A stretch of 64,000 nt of DNA, taken from contig NZ_JAMBOI010000001.1 of NCBI RefSeq assembly GCF_023715535.1, positions 558,001-622,000 on the forward strand. Reading direction: 5' to 3'. This stretch comes from Sporosarcina luteola. GTDB lineage: Bacteria > Bacillota > Bacilli > Bacillales_A > Planococcaceae. The stretch's first letter is position 1. Each line of letters starts with the position of its first letter. The notes below the pieces were generated by a model, which was given only the letters and a program-made list of their open reading frames with translations, was not told the DNA's origin and searched no databases. Shown here one piece after another: positions 36,679-46,407 of the stretch. The position numbers and the translations under genes are program-made.

Positions 36679-36726
36679 AAAAAAGCAATCGTCCCACCAT
36701 TCACTGGCAGGACGATTGCTTTTCAC
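36679..36726. terminator. Bidirectional terminator between argS and the alanine symporter
   Basis: AAGCAATCGTCC / GGACGATTGCTT (36683-36694 and 36710-36721) has A's before and T's after, serving both convergent genes. Confidence 0.9.
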
Positions 36727-36729
36727 TTC

Positions 36730-38115
36730 TTATTCTTCCCTCCAACAGTCGGCACCTTTCAGACTAGAATCCGCTTTAAACACAGGATTCTTCCCTTGTT
36801 TCCGCTGTTTCGTGTAATCATCCAAAACGCGGAAAGCAACTTTTCCAAGTGCCAAGATGACGAGGAGATTTATAATTGCCATCAAGCCCATGAACAGGTC
36901 TGCCATGCTCCAGACGATATCCACTTTTGCGAGCGCACCGAACATGACCATGCCGAGCACCGCAATTCGGTAGACCGTCATCCACGACTTGTGCGTGTTG
37001 ATGAATTCAATATTTGTTTCACCGTAATAGTAATTCCCGACAATTGAGCTGAACGCGAAGAACATGATCGCAATTGCGACAAAATATGGCGCCCAAGAAC
37101 CAACGTGTACGGCCATCGAAGATTGCGTCAGCAAAATTCCGCTCTCTTCGCCTTTGTCATAAAGTCCTGCAAGGAGGATGATAAAAGCCGTCGCGGAACA
37201 AATGATGATCGTATCGAAAAATACGCCAAGACTTTGAACAAGTCCCTGTTTCGCCGGATGCGTCGCACTCGCCGTCGCCGCAGCGTTCGGCACACTCCCC
37301 ATACCAGCTTCATTTGAGAACAGACCACGTCGGATACCTTGCATCATGGCAGCCCCGATACCGCCGCCAGCCATTTCCTTAATGCCAAAAGCATGCTCAA
37401 AAATGAGGGCAACCATGGCAGGAACTTCCGTGATATTAATAGCGACAACGTATAGCGCAATCAGCAAGTAAAACACCGCCATGATCGGGACAATTGCTTG
37501 CGTCACTTTGACAATCCTTTGCACGCCGCCGAAAATGATAATTGCCGTCAAAATGACAAGTAGTAGACCGACCACCCAATAGGGTAGATTGAATACATCA
37601 TGGAATGACTGGCTGATCGTATTTGATTGAACCGAATTAAAAATAAAACCGAAACACATCGTTAGGAGAATCGCGAAAACGATTCCAAGCTTCCGAAGGC
37701 CTAGCGCCTTCTCCATGTAATAGGCAGGCCCTCCGCGGAATGTGTCGCCGTCCCGAACTTTATACACTTGCGCAAGCGCACTTTCAATGAATGCCGTCGC
37801 CATGCCGATAATGGCAATGACCCACATCCAGAAGACCGCGCCTGGCCCGCCAATCCCGATGGCAAGCGCTACGCCAGTTACGTTCCCTGTACCGACTCGT
37901 GACGCCGCACTAATTGTAAACGCCTGGAACGCCGAGACTCCACGGTTGCCTTCTCTTTTCTCGAAAATGAGTCTGAACATCTCTCCAAATAAACGAAATT
38001 GTACAAATTTCGTTCTTATCGTAAAATAAAGACCAATGAGCAATAAAAGCCCAATCAATATATATGTCCAAATAAAATCATTCGCCGGTCCTACCAGCCA
38101 CTCCACTACGCCCAC
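36730..38115 (-). CDS. Sodium:alanine symporter family protein (AGCS)
   Basis: An integral membrane protein of about 461 residues with around eleven hydrophobic segments. FQAFTISAASRVGTGNVTGV, GPGAVFWMWVIAIIGMA, GLFSNEAGMGSVPNAAATA and the C-terminal GLMAIINLLVIL are AGCS-family (AlsT/DagA) signatures. It imports alanine, glycine or a related amino acid with Na+. GTG 38115, nine bases after AAGGAG, is the best start. It is monocistronic. Confidence 0.93.
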   Translation of the reverse strand: MGVVEWLVGPANDFIWTYILIGLLLLIGLYFTIRTKFVQFRLFGEMFRLIFEKREGNRGVSAFQAFTISAASRVGTGNVTGVALAIGIGGPGAVFWMWVIAIIGMATAFIESALAQVYKVRDGDTFRGGPAYYMEKALGLRKLGIVFAILLTMCFGFIFNSVQSNTISQSFHDVFNLPYWVVGLLLVILTAIIIFGGVQRIVKVTQAIVPIMAVFYLLIALYVVAINITEVPAMVALIFEHAFGIKEMAGGGIGAAMMQGIRRGLFSNEAGMGSVPNAAATASATHPAKQGLVQSLGVFFDTIIICSATAFIILLAGLYDKGEESGILLTQSSMAVHVGSWAPYFVAIAIMFFAFSSIVGNYYYGETNIEFINTHKSWMTVYRIAVLGMVMFGALAKVDIVWSMADLFMGLMAIINLLVILALGKVAFRVLDDYTKQRKQGKNPVFKADSSLKGADCWREE

Positions 38116-38195
38116 ACTATTCACTCCTTCTCCATCATCATATTTCACTTACTATCCTTACCCATTCGTGTAAAAAACTCACATTTCAGAAATAG

Positions 38196-38236
38196 AAAAA
38201 CCGCTGAGCCATCATGGACTCAAACGGTCTAGAAGC
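38196..38236 (-). terminator. Probable terminator after the BceAB-like unit
   Basis: On the minus strand CCGTTTGAG and CTCAGCGG form a stem with one bulge, followed by TTTTTC. It lies beyond the repeat array that follows the permease stop at 38503. Confidence 0.6.
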
Positions 38237-38354
38237 TCTTTTCCACTTTTCATGAAAGCGCTTCATATTTACTCTGACTTGATTATTTTATCATCGACTC
38301 GGCATTTTTCAACCCATTTATTGAAAAAAAGTATTGAATACCGCCAGAAAATAT

Positions 38355-38475
38355 TGGTTATCACCGACTCTCAGCACTTTACCACCGTTGCTCAGAGTAT
38401 TACCACCGATTCGGATGGCATTACCACCGTTGCTTAGAGCATTACCACCGATTCGAATGACTTTACCACCGAATC
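38355..38475. repeat. 21-bp phased array, TTACCACCG core
   Basis: CACC cores start at 38362, 38383, 38404, 38425, 38446 and 38467, exactly 21 bp apart; the spacers alternate CGTTGCT and CGATTCg types. It lies between the permease stop and its probable terminator, so it is likely transcribed. Confidence 0.93.
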
Positions 38476-38502
38476 GCCTTTTTTCGTAGGCAATTCGCCC
38501 AA

Positions 38503-40434
38503 CTAAAACGCGGCCTTCACCGTTTTCCGGTAATATCCGACCGTCAAAAATGCGAACATGAGATAAATAACCACGTAGATACCCATGGCGATGGATGCCG
38601 GCAATGTAATATCGGACATGAACATGAATGACGCGGCTTTTATAGCAAAGATGGAATGCAACAGCCCAATCATCAACGGCACGCCGAAGACGAATACTTG
38701 CTTGCGGACGATACCGCGCATAATGTCTTGCGCGGTGAAACCTAGCTGACGCAATGTTGCATAGCTGCTTTTCTCTTGCTCCGCCTCCGTCATTTGCTTA
38801 AAGTACAAAATGCTGCCTGTCGAAATGAGGAACACGAGCCCTAAAAATCCAGAGATAAAGATGAATAAACCATTGTTCTCCATCCCCGAAGCGTATTGGG
38901 AATAGTAATCAAATCCGTGCTGATCATCTTCCTCATTAATACGCTTGAAAATCGCAGAAGCTTCGGCAAGCTGATCACGGTCAAGAACGTCGATGACATA
39001 GGTAGTTGAATTGCGCCATTCGTTTTCGTCATTCAGAAACAGCTCTTTTAATTCCTGATAAAATTCATCTTTCACAACAAGTTGTGTCGCAGCTGCAGAA
39101 TTTAATACATTTCCTTCGTTCACTTTCACAACTTTCAAGTCAGATTCTATTTCTGCATTTGATAACTTGACATTGAATGGAACTTCCATCGTCTTCAATA
39201 ACCAATATATACCTGCATCGTATAGATACGTGGCATCGGAATGAGGAATTTGAATATCCACTCCAGCTTGCTGCAATTGTTTGTCGCTTATTATTTTTGC
39301 TCCAAACGAATTGGACATCAATTCCGATACACTGCCACCTTCGAATTCACCATCCACTTCTAGCGTTTCAACTGCTGAATACGTATACGTAATCTGTTGC
39401 TTATCTAGTTCGCTGATGAATTTTTCGGCAGCACCTTTACCGTCTTCATACCAAAAATCTTCAAATGCAAAATCAAAGGGATAAATGAGACGGACTTCTT
39501 TTTCCGTCGAATAATAAAGGGAATACACGCCTGCCAACATTGTCAGCGTCATCGCTGATAATACAGTAATGATCGTCAGTGAATTCGCATTGCCCTTCAT
39601 CCGATGCATGATCGGCGCAAGCGACAAGCTGTTATACAATCCAAGATGGCCCTTCTTCCTTTTGCGCATCTGATACAGCACCCAGCCGATCGCCACGCGG
39701 AACAATAAAAAAGTACCGAGAATTGTCGTAACCAAAACGACGATCATATTGATGAACAGCAAAGCATTCAACATCCGGCCGGATAGCCAGTATCCGAACG
39801 CGATGAGGGCTATTCCTAAAATTGCAAGAATGGCTGATCTGATAGCTTTCGGCTTTTTCGGATGCTCGCCGGTCTTCTCGGCATTGAATAGTCCAAGCAA
39901 CGTGTTGCGGTAGACTGCAACGAGCATTTGCATTGACGTGAGAATGGTGATTCCAAGAAATACAATCACCGTCTGGATGACAGCCGCCGTCGAAAACTCC
40001 ACTTCGATAAATCCATCAAAGCCGATGAGCTTCATTAGCAATATTAAAAATACGCGTGACACGAGAATCCCTATGCCAATCCCAATCGCTAACGCCCCGG
40101 CGCTCAGCAGGGAATTTTCGATAATCAACAGACGGGAGACTGACCCTCTTGTCAGGCCGATCAGTTGATACAGCCCGATTTCACGGCTTCTTCTCTTTAA
40201 GAAAATCGCATTTGCATAGACGACGAAAATTCCTGCAATGAATAATAATAGAATTCCTGCCACTTTGAACGCCGCGCCCATGCTGCCGCCAGACCTCTCA
40301 ACAACCGACGGATCATGCTGCAACGTCGCAAAGACGAAGTACAGAACGACACTTAAAATAAGCGCAAAAAAGTATAAGTAATAATGCTTGATGTTTTTCC
40401 GCATGCTGCGGATAACGAGATCAAAGAGCGTCAA
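38503..40434 (-). CDS. BceB-like ABC transporter permease (antimicrobial peptide detoxification)
   Basis: A 643-residue membrane protein with the BceB/YxdM/VraG layout: about ten helices in a 1+3+3+... pattern with a large extracellular domain of some 200 residues (about 290-500) that in relatives binds the peptide and signals to the kinase. The N-terminus [20 protein letters not shown] matches the family. TTG 40434, preceded by GGGGGTGA, fits that N-terminus better than GTG 40455. It overlaps the ATPase gene by 14 bp. Confidence 0.9.
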   Translation of the reverse strand: MTLFDLVIRSMRKNIKHYYLYFFALILSVVLYFVFATLQHDPSVVERSGGSMGAAFKVAGILLLFIAGIFVVYANAIFLKRRSREIGLYQLIGLTRGSVSRLLIIENSLLSAGALAIGIGIGILVSRVFLILLMKLIGFDGFIEVEFSTAAVIQTVIVFLGITILTSMQMLVAVYRNTLLGLFNAEKTGEHPKKPKAIRSAILAILGIALIAFGYWLSGRMLNALLFINMIVVLVTTILGTFLLFRVAIGWVLYQMRKRKKGHLGLYNSLSLAPIMHRMKGNANSLTIITVLSAMTLTMLAGVYSLYYSTEKEVRLIYPFDFAFEDFWYEDGKGAAEKFISELDKQQITYTYSAVETLEVDGEFEGGSVSELMSNSFGAKIISDKQLQQAGVDIQIPHSDATYLYDAGIYWLLKTMEVPFNVKLSNAEIESDLKVVKVNEGNVLNSAAATQLVVKDEFYQELKELFLNDENEWRNSTTYVIDVLDRDQLAEASAIFKRINEEDDQHGFDYYSQYASGMENNGLFIFISGFLGLVFLISTGSILYFKQMTEAEQEKSSYATLRQLGFTAQDIMRGIVRKQVFVFGVPLMIGLLHSIFAIKAASFMFMSDITLPASIAMGIYVVIYLMFAFLTVGYYRKTVKAAF

Positions 40435-41200
40435 CGCTGTCACCCCCGAGGACACCTTGGACTTTCAGGATTTCCTGGAAGAAGGCCTGTCTCGTTTTAT
40501 CGCCGCGGTACAGCTCCGAGTAAATATTGCCGTCCTTCAGGAAGACAACACGGCTGCAGTAGCTCGATGCGACAGGGTCATGCGTCACCATCATGATCGT
40601 GACGCCGCGTTGTTTATTGACATCCTCCAATGTTCCGAGCAACGAAGACGCCGATTTCGAATCAAGCGCGCCCGTCGGTTCATCCGCAAAGACCATGGAT
40701 GGCTTGTTGATGAGTGCACGCGCTGCGGAAGTCCGCTGCTTTTGGCCGCCGGAGATTTCATGTGGATATTTATCTGCTAATTCTTTGATTCCTAAAATAT
40801 CGGCAATCGAGTTGAATTGATCTTCCGCCACCCGCTTTTTCATTTTGCCGAGTGAAACTGGCAGCAGGATATTTTCCTTCACCGTCAATGTGTCAAGAAG
40901 ATTGTAATCTTGGAAGATGAAACCTAATTTGTCTCGCCTGAATGCGGATAATTCGCGGTCCTTCATCTTCGAAATATCAGAATCTCCAATAAGAATCGAG
41001 CCTTCCGTCGTACGGTCAATTGTCGCTAGAACGTTCAACAGTGTCGTTTTCCCGGCACCTGACGCCCCCATGATGCCGACAAATTCGCCTTCCATCACCC
41101 GCAAGTCGATCCCTTTCAATACTTCTTGCACATTTCCGCGAGTTCCGTATGATTTGCGGATATTTTGAGCATGTAATACTGTTTTATATTGATCCATCAT
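40421..41200 (-). CDS. BceA-like ABC transporter ATP-binding protein
   Basis: A 259-residue MacB/BceA-type ATPase: Walker [22 protein letters not shown]-loop [12 protein letters not shown], signature [16 protein letters not shown], Walker [14 protein letters not shown], switch His in [10 protein letters not shown]. It powers the adjacent permease, which in this family removes peptide antibiotics from their lipid targets. GGGAGGG precedes the ATG. A separate promoter and an operator-like palindrome lie just upstream. Confidence 0.95.
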   Translation of the reverse strand: MMDQYKTVLHAQNIRKSYGTRGNVQEVLKGIDLRVMEGEFVGIMGASGAGKTTLLNVLATIDRTTEGSILIGDSDISKMKDRELSAFRRDKLGFIFQDYNLLDTLTVKENILLPVSLGKMKKRVAEDQFNSIADILGIKELADKYPHEISGGQKQRTSAARALINKPSMVFADEPTGALDSKSASSLLGTLEDVNKQRGVTIMMVTHDPVASSYCSRVVFLKDGNIYSELYRGDKTRQAFFQEILKVQGVLGGDSVDAL

Positions 41201-41287
41201 TGTACCCTCCCTGTTTGCTATACCTTTATCTTAACGGGTGAACTATTTCCGGTCGTTTGATTTAGATGACAAACAGGTCGGCCAATG

Positions 41288-41301
41288 TGACATTATTGTC
41301 A
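41288..41301. promoter_or_regulatory. BceR-like operator upstream of the bceA-like gene
   Basis: TGACATTATTGTCA is a perfect 14-bp palindrome matching the known BceR-type consensus TnACA-N4-TGTAA in layout. It overlaps the stop codon of the kinase gene, about 88 bp before the ATPase start. Confidence 0.7.
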
Positions 41302-42318
41302 TGTTCGTGTGGCGTCAAACTCGTTTTCGGTGGAAAACGTCATATTCATCGTCGTTCCATTGTCTTTTTCGGAGTGCGCCGACAGTGATATTCCAATCTT
41401 CCCAGCCACTTGTTGGGCAAGATACAACCCGAGTCCTGTCGCAGCATTATGCAGCCTTCCCGTGCCCCCGGTGAACCCTTTGTCGAAAATACGGGGCAAA
41501 TCGTGAGCCGGGATTCCCGGGCCATCGTCTTTTATTGATAAAACCGGATTTCCTCCCTGCGATAGACTAGTTCGAATGCAGATGACGCCTCCTGCCAGAC
41601 TGTATTTCGCTGCATTCGTCAGCAATTGGCGGATGATGAAGCGGCACCATTTGCTGTCCGTGAGCACTTCCATATCACCTTCGATTTCCACTGCGATATT
41701 TTTCTCAATAAACCAAGATCGCAGCTCGTGGATTTCGGGTGTGAGCAACTGTTGCACCTTAATTTTCTCCAATACATAATCCGATTCAAGCGTGGTTAAT
41801 CGTGAAATATAGAGCTGCCGATCGATAAGCAAATGGACACGCAGCCAATCCGACTCTATTTTACGGATGGCCGGATCTTGACGATTTGCGTCGATTGTCA
41901 GTTTCATCGACGTCAACGGCGCCTTCACTTCATGCACCCATGCTGCTGTATAGTCGCTTTCCATAAGGTTTGCGGCCTTCATTTCCGAAAGCTTCTGCAA
42001 ATGATCATCCGCCACTTGCCGCAACAGATCATTGATTGTTTCGTCACGATTGAAAAGCGGTTCCGGAAGCCCTTCCTGCCAGTCCCTTGAAGGATCTCCA
42101 GAAATTTGAAGAAGTTCTTTCTTATATTGCGTCTCCTTTTTGTAGCGCCAGATGAGGAATAAAATGAAAATAGCAACGAGCAGGAGGTTAAGGTAAATGA
42201 GAGAGCTTAGCTTCATGGCCAGCCCCTTATCAATTAAAATTAATAAGTCAGTCACCGCAATAGATCCGGCAAACAGGAGTATCCAACTTTTCATATCCTT
42301 CAAGTATGCAATGAACAT
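41299..42318 (-). CDS. BceS-like intramembrane-sensing histidine kinase
   Basis: A 339-residue kinase. Two N-terminal helices (WILLFAGSIAVTDLLIL and LIYLNLLLVAIFILFLIW) are joined by a very short loop, the intramembrane-sensing design. The phosphoacceptor is in AAWVHEVKAPLTSMKL, and ATP-binding motifs are LLTNAAKYS, IKDDGPGIPAHDLPRIFDKG and ATGLGLYLAQQV. ATG 42318 follows AGGGGGG, 10 bp after the response-regulator stop. In this family the kinase has no ligand domain of its own and reads the transporter's activity. Confidence 0.94.
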   Translation of the reverse strand: MFIAYLKDMKSWILLFAGSIAVTDLLILIDKGLAMKLSSLIYLNLLLVAIFILFLIWRYKKETQYKKELLQISGDPSRDWQEGLPEPLFNRDETINDLLRQVADDHLQKLSEMKAANLMESDYTAAWVHEVKAPLTSMKLTIDANRQDPAIRKIESDWLRVHLLIDRQLYISRLTTLESDYVLEKIKVQQLLTPEIHELRSWFIEKNIAVEIEGDMEVLTDSKWCRFIIRQLLTNAAKYSLAGGVICIRTSLSQGGNPVLSIKDDGPGIPAHDLPRIFDKGFTGGTGRLHNAATGLGLYLAQQVAGKIGISLSAHSEKDNGTTMNMTFSTENEFDATRT

Positions 42319-42328
42319 CGTATCCCCC

Positions 42329-43012
42329 CTACAGGCTGGCCGCCATATAACCCATTCCTTTTTTTGTGAGAATCGCGTCACCGAGTCCGATGTCTGCAAG
42401 CTTTTGGCGCAGCCGCGTCACATTCACGGTCAATGTGTTGTCGTTAACGAACCGTTCGTCATCCCAAAGCTTGCGAATCAATTCATCGCGCGAGACAATT
42501 TCATCCTTCGCCTGGACAAGCACCGCCAAGATGAAGAATTCATTTTTCGTCAGTTCCACTTCATTTCCATCAAGCCGAATGACACCGCGCTTCATATCAA
42601 TCATCGCGCCGTTCCACTCAAGCACATCCGCCGGCTCTTTCGTGTATGCATATGTACGACGGAGTGTCGCTTTGATTTTCGCAAGCAGCACATCCGTATG
42701 AAACGGCTTCTGAATATAATCATCCGCCCCCATATTCATCGCCATTACCATATCCATCGGATGATCCCGCGATGACAGGAAAATGATCGGCACCTTCGAA
42801 ACTGCACGGATTTCCCGGCACCAATGGAACCCATCATAGGCGGGTAGCTGGATGTCGAGTATGACCAGATGGGGCTTCGTTTGGATGAAAGCCCCAATCA
42901 CATCATGAAAATCTTCTGGTCCCGACACTTGAAGCGACCACTGCCCAAGCCTTTCCTTCAGCGAGTCAAATATCGCCCGATCGTCCTCCACTATGAAAAC
43001 GTTCATCTCCAT
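42329..43012 (-). CDS. BceR-like OmpR-family response regulator
   Basis: A 227-residue regulator. The receiver holds VEDDRAIFD, the phosphorylated Asp in LVILDIQLPAYDG, and the conserved Lys in DDYIQKPFHTD. The C-terminal winged helix shows ELTKNEFFILAVLVQ and DNTLTVNVTRLRQKLADIG. ATG 43012 follows AAGGGAGTG. It starts the RR-kinase-ATPase-permease unit, matching BceRSAB/YxdJKLM. Confidence 0.95.
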   Translation of the reverse strand: MEMNVFIVEDDRAIFDSLKERLGQWSLQVSGPEDFHDVIGAFIQTKPHLVILDIQLPAYDGFHWCREIRAVSKVPIIFLSSRDHPMDMVMAMNMGADDYIQKPFHTDVLLAKIKATLRRTYAYTKEPADVLEWNGAMIDMKRGVIRLDGNEVELTKNEFFILAVLVQAKDEIVSRDELIRKLWDDERFVNDNTLTVNVTRLRQKLADIGLGDAILTKKGMGYMAASL

Positions 43013-43084
43013 CCGCTGCACTCCCTTTCGTTAGTTAGTATTATAGTTCATTACCGCTGAAACCGGACACTTCTACGATGGTCG

Positions 43085-43125
43085 GACTTTCACCGAGGCG
43101 GCGAGCGTTATCACCGACTCGCAAG
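43085..43125. repeat. Short, decayed 21-bp TTATCACCG array
   Basis: CACCGA occurs at 43091 and 43112, 21 bp apart, followed up to about 43280 by looser remnants (cactaccgactc, tttatcatcaac). It lies in the 500-bp gap between the divergent response regulator and opuCA, which otherwise holds the opuC leader. Confidence 0.6.
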
Positions 43126-43379
43126 TTTCTGTATTTCCATAGGCAAAAGGAATTATCTTCATAGGTGTTTTCCTTCACTACCGACTCTCGGTACTTCCTC
43201 ACTTTCTTGGACTAATTCATTAACTACTTTCGGCACTTAATCGCCGAATCAGCTTGGTTTATCATCAACCCGCAAGTTTGCGGAAAGCTACATATTTAGG
43301 AGTCTTAAGTCCTGCAAATTACATATACTAAAAACCTACTAAATATCCAATTTCCATTACTTCCATCTCCGAAATATGA

Positions 43380-43445
43380 TATACTAATTAGCAAGACAGA
43401 CGCACCTGATTGTTCAGGAAGCATAAATGTCTTCTTTTTTTGCCG
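43380..43445 (+). promoter_or_regulatory. opuC promoter and possible leader attenuator
   Basis: TATACT (43380-43385) is a plausible -10 box. About ten bases on, AAGACA (43393-43398) and TGTCTT (43429-43434) form an outer stem around CCTGA-TTGT-TCAGG, followed by CTTTTTTT. This terminator-like hairpin lies about 70 bp before the opuCA ATG, so it could attenuate the operon; it could also close an unseen short upstream transcript. Confidence 0.5.
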
Positions 43446-43510
43446 CCGCTTTATATTTTCATTCCAAATTCAACACATTACAGTTTTGTGAAAAAACATA
43501 GGAGGATTAT

Positions 43511-44650
43511 ATGCTGAAATTTGAAAACGTAAGTAAAGTCTATGATGACGGGTTCAAGGCTGTTGATTCTGTCAGCTTTGAAATTCCGAAAGGCGAGCTG
43601 CTCGTTCTCATCGGTCCGAGTGGTTCAGGTAAATCGACAACGATGAAAATGATTAATCGGATGCAACCGCATACAAGCGGGAAAATTTCGATAAACGGAA
43701 AGGATAACAAATCATATGTCGCTTCCGACCTTCGAAGAGGCATCGGCTATGTGATCCAACAGATTGGTTTATTCCCCCACTATACGATCGAAAAGAACAT
43801 CTCCATCGTTCCTGAATTAAACGGATGGAGCCAGGAAAAAATCAAACCAAGAGTCAACGAACTGCTTGAATTGGTCGGACTTGATCCTAAAATCTACGCA
43901 AAACGCTATCCAAAAGAACTCTCCGGGGGACAACAACAGCGCGTTGGTATTGCTCGTGCACTTGCATCCGACCCCGAAATCATCTTAATGGATGAACCGT
44001 TCAGCGCATTGGACCCGCTTACAAGGGAGCAATTGCAGGGTGAACTCATTTCATTACAGAAAAAATTGAATAAGACCATCATTTTTGTAACTCATGATAT
44101 GGACGAGGCACTCAAAATGGGTGACCGCATCGCAATAATGAAAGACGGAAAGCTTCTTCAGTTGGACACTCCAGAGAAATTACTTCACGAACCTGCCCAC
44201 GGTTTTGTCGAGGAGTTCATTGGCAAGCATCGAATTATCCAAAACCCTGAACTGATGCCGGTTATTGACATCATGTCCGAATCGGTCGTCACATCTCTTC
44301 CTCAAAGTTCTCCTGAAAAGGCAATTTCACTTATCCGTCAGAGGAAAATCACGGATCTCATCATTGTGGATGAATCAAAAAATCTGCTAGGCATTGTGTC
44401 CGCCTACGATGTCATCAAGAAAGTGAACGACATCCGTACCATTGAAGAACTCATGCAGCCGATCAGCCACATCTTGCAAGACACTGCTTCCGCAAAAGAC
44501 GCCATCATCATGATGGATGAATCACCGTTCGGCCTGATTCCTATCGTGGATGAAGAGAATAAGGTCGTTGGTCTTGTAACACGTGGTTCGTTGCTATCCG
44601 CATTGTCCAGCCAGTGGACGGAAACGGAAGTAGAGGTGGTTGCTATATGA
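43511..44650 (+). CDS. opuCA: Osmoprotectant ABC transporter ATP-binding protein with CBS pair
   Basis: A 379-residue ATPase: Walker A GPSGSGKSTTMKMINRMQ, signature ELSGGQQQRVGIARALA, Walker B EIILMDEPFSALDP, then two C-terminal CBS domains (about residues 255-375) which in OpuA/OpuC relatives sense ionic strength or nucleotides. It energises uptake of glycine betaine, carnitine or choline-type solutes. AGGAGG precedes the ATG. The 4-bp overlap with opuCB indicates coupling. Confidence 0.94.
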   Translation: MLKFENVSKVYDDGFKAVDSVSFEIPKGELLVLIGPSGSGKSTTMKMINRMQPHTSGKISINGKDNKSYVASDLRRGIGYVIQQIGLFPHYTIEKNISIVPELNGWSQEKIKPRVNELLELVGLDPKIYAKRYPKELSGGQQQRVGIARALASDPEIILMDEPFSALDPLTREQLQGELISLQKKLNKTIIFVTHDMDEALKMGDRIAIMKDGKLLQLDTPEKLLHEPAHGFVEEFIGKHRIIQNPELMPVIDIMSESVVTSLPQSSPEKAISLIRQRKITDLIIVDESKNLLGIVSAYDVIKKVNDIRTIEELMQPISHILQDTASAKDAIIMMDESPFGLIPIVDEENKVVGLVTRGSLLSALSSQWTETEVEVVAI

Positions 44651-45303
44651 ATAATTTATCTATTTGGCAACAATTGACCGAACAATCGCAGATGCGCTGG
44701 AGAGAAGTTCTCGAAGCGACATCCGTTCATATTCAGCTTGTGTTCTTTTCGATGTTGATCGCGATCATTCTTGGCGTGTTCCTAGGAATCCTTGTCACCC
44801 GAGTTCCAAAACTGACGACACTCGTACTCGGTGGCACAGGCGTCATGCAGACAATTCCAAGTCTCGCCTTGCTCGGATTCATGATCCCTATTTTCGGGAT
44901 TGGCGTGAAAACGGCGATTGCTGCACTTTTCCTTTATTCGCTGCTGCCGATTGCGCGAAACACGTACGCAGGTATTAGCGACGTCGACCCGGCTACTCGG
45001 GAAGCAGCCAAAGGAATGGGCATGACGAGTATGCAAATTCTTTTCAAAGTTGAGCTTCCGCTCGCAATTCCTGTCATCATGGCCGGAATCCGGACAGCTG
45101 CAGTCATTAACGTAGGTAACGCTACACTTGCCGCATTTATTGGTGCTGGCGGACTCGGCGATTTCATTTTCCTCGGAATTACGCGTGGAATCGATGGACT
45201 GATCCTACTTGGCGCAATCCCGGCCGCACTGCTTGCCATCATTCTAGAAGTGTTCTTCAGCTCGGTTGAGCGCTGGACGACACCGAAAGGATTGAAAGTG
45301 TAA
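44647..45303 (+). CDS. opuCB: Osmoprotectant ABC transporter permease
   Basis: A 218-residue permease with about five hydrophobic segments and the EAA loop region (YAGISDVDPATREAAKGMGM) that docks on the ATPase. GVMQTIPSLALLGFMIP is typical of OpuB/OpuC/YehW permeases. ATG 44647 overlaps the opuCA stop. This is the only permease in the operon, so it probably acts as a homodimer. Confidence 0.94.
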   Translation: MNNLSIWQQLTEQSQMRWREVLEATSVHIQLVFFSMLIAIILGVFLGILVTRVPKLTTLVLGGTGVMQTIPSLALLGFMIPIFGIGVKTAIAALFLYSLLPIARNTYAGISDVDPATREAAKGMGMTSMQILFKVELPLAIPVIMAGIRTAAVINVGNATLAAFIGAGGLGDFIFLGITRGIDGLILLGAIPAALLAIILEVFFSSVERWTTPKGLKV

Positions 45304-46193
45304 TGAGGAAAAAGTTAATTTCACTACTGCTCATTGCAGTTGTCGCAAGCATGTTGACCGGATGCATCTTCATTGAAGAAGATTCATTGACGCTCGGTTC
45401 ACGTAACAATACGGAAAGCATCATTTTGTCCCACGTCATGGGGCAGTTGATTGAGAATAAAACAGATATTAAAGTCATCTATAAAGAAAACCTCGGTGGC
45501 TCCAACGTTGTATGGAATGCGATGCTGAACGGCAATATCGACGTCGTTCCTGATTACACAGGGACAATCGTCGTCAACTATTACCATGAGGAGCCAGGCA
45601 ACGCAGAGGAAACGCTGGAAATGACAAGACGCCTCGTCGGTGAAGACGGCATTATCGCCTTCAACACGTTTGGCTTCAATAACACATACACCCTCGCGTT
45701 GGACGAATCAAAAGCGGAAGAACTTGGCGTTGTCACATTCAGTGACTTCGCTGCTCACTCCGAAGATTTCACGTTAGGCGCGGTCTTCGAATTTATCGAT
45801 CGCCCCGACGGACTCCCCGGCTTCCAGAAGGAATACGGGTTGAAATTCAAGAATGTCAAAGGTATGGACCACGGCATCATGTACCGTTCCATCAATGCAG
45901 GCGAAGTCGACGTCATCAACTCCTACACGACAGATGGTCAGCTGCAGGAATTTGACCTGCGTGTATTGGAAGACGACAAATCCTACTTCCCTCCTTACCA
46001 CGCACTCCCGCTCGTGCGGAAAGAAACGCTGAAAGAGTACCCTGAAATCGAAGCGGTCCTGAAGCAGCTCGAAGGCATGATCGACGAAGAAGCCATGCAA
46101 AAAATGAACGCCAAAGTCGACAACGACGGCATGATGGTGGAGAGGGTAGCAGAGGAGTTTTTGGTGGAAGTTGGGTTGATTGAGGCGGAGTGA
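45303..46193 (+). CDS. opuCC: Osmoprotectant-binding lipoprotein
   Basis: A 296-residue binding protein: signal peptide with lipobox ASMLTGC, then TLGSRNNTESIILSHVMG, the start of the OpuCC/OsmX fold, and NGNIDVVPDYTGTIVVNYY with the aromatic residues that usually cage quaternary amines. It captures the solute outside the cell for the opuCB-CA transporter. Its start overlaps the opuCB stop by one base. No second permease gene (opuCD) follows. Confidence 0.93.
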   Translation: MRKKLISLLLIAVVASMLTGCIFIEEDSLTLGSRNNTESIILSHVMGQLIENKTDIKVIYKENLGGSNVVWNAMLNGNIDVVPDYTGTIVVNYYHEEPGNAEETLEMTRRLVGEDGIIAFNTFGFNNTYTLALDESKAEELGVVTFSDFAAHSEDFTLGAVFEFIDRPDGLPGFQKEYGLKFKNVKGMDHGIMYRSINAGEVDVINSYTTDGQLQEFDLRVLEDDKSYFPPYHALPLVRKETLKEYPEIEAVLKQLEGMIDEEAMQKMNAKVDNDGMMVERVAEEFLVEVGLIEAE

Positions 46194-46211
46194 CGGGGAG
46201 TGTGCTTGTGA

Positions 46212-46345
46212 GCGGTTATCACCGACTTTCGGGGCGTTTATCACCGCTTAGCGGCTGTTTATCACCGTTTAGAGTGACTTTATCACCGCTCGGCACAAGT
46301 TTATCACCGCTTAGGCACACTTTATCACCGTTCGACCATAATTAC
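46212..46345. repeat. 21-bp phased array, TTATCACCG core, first copy
   Basis: CACC cores at 46220, then (22 bp on) 46242, 46263, 46284, 46305 and 46326, the last five exactly 21 bp apart. Bases 46258-46339 are repeated at 46431-46512. Confidence 0.93.
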
Positions 46346-46407
46346 CCATAAAAAATGGTTTCTGAACCGACTTTTTAAGGTGATTTGGAAAATGTCAGCT
46401 CGAGATG

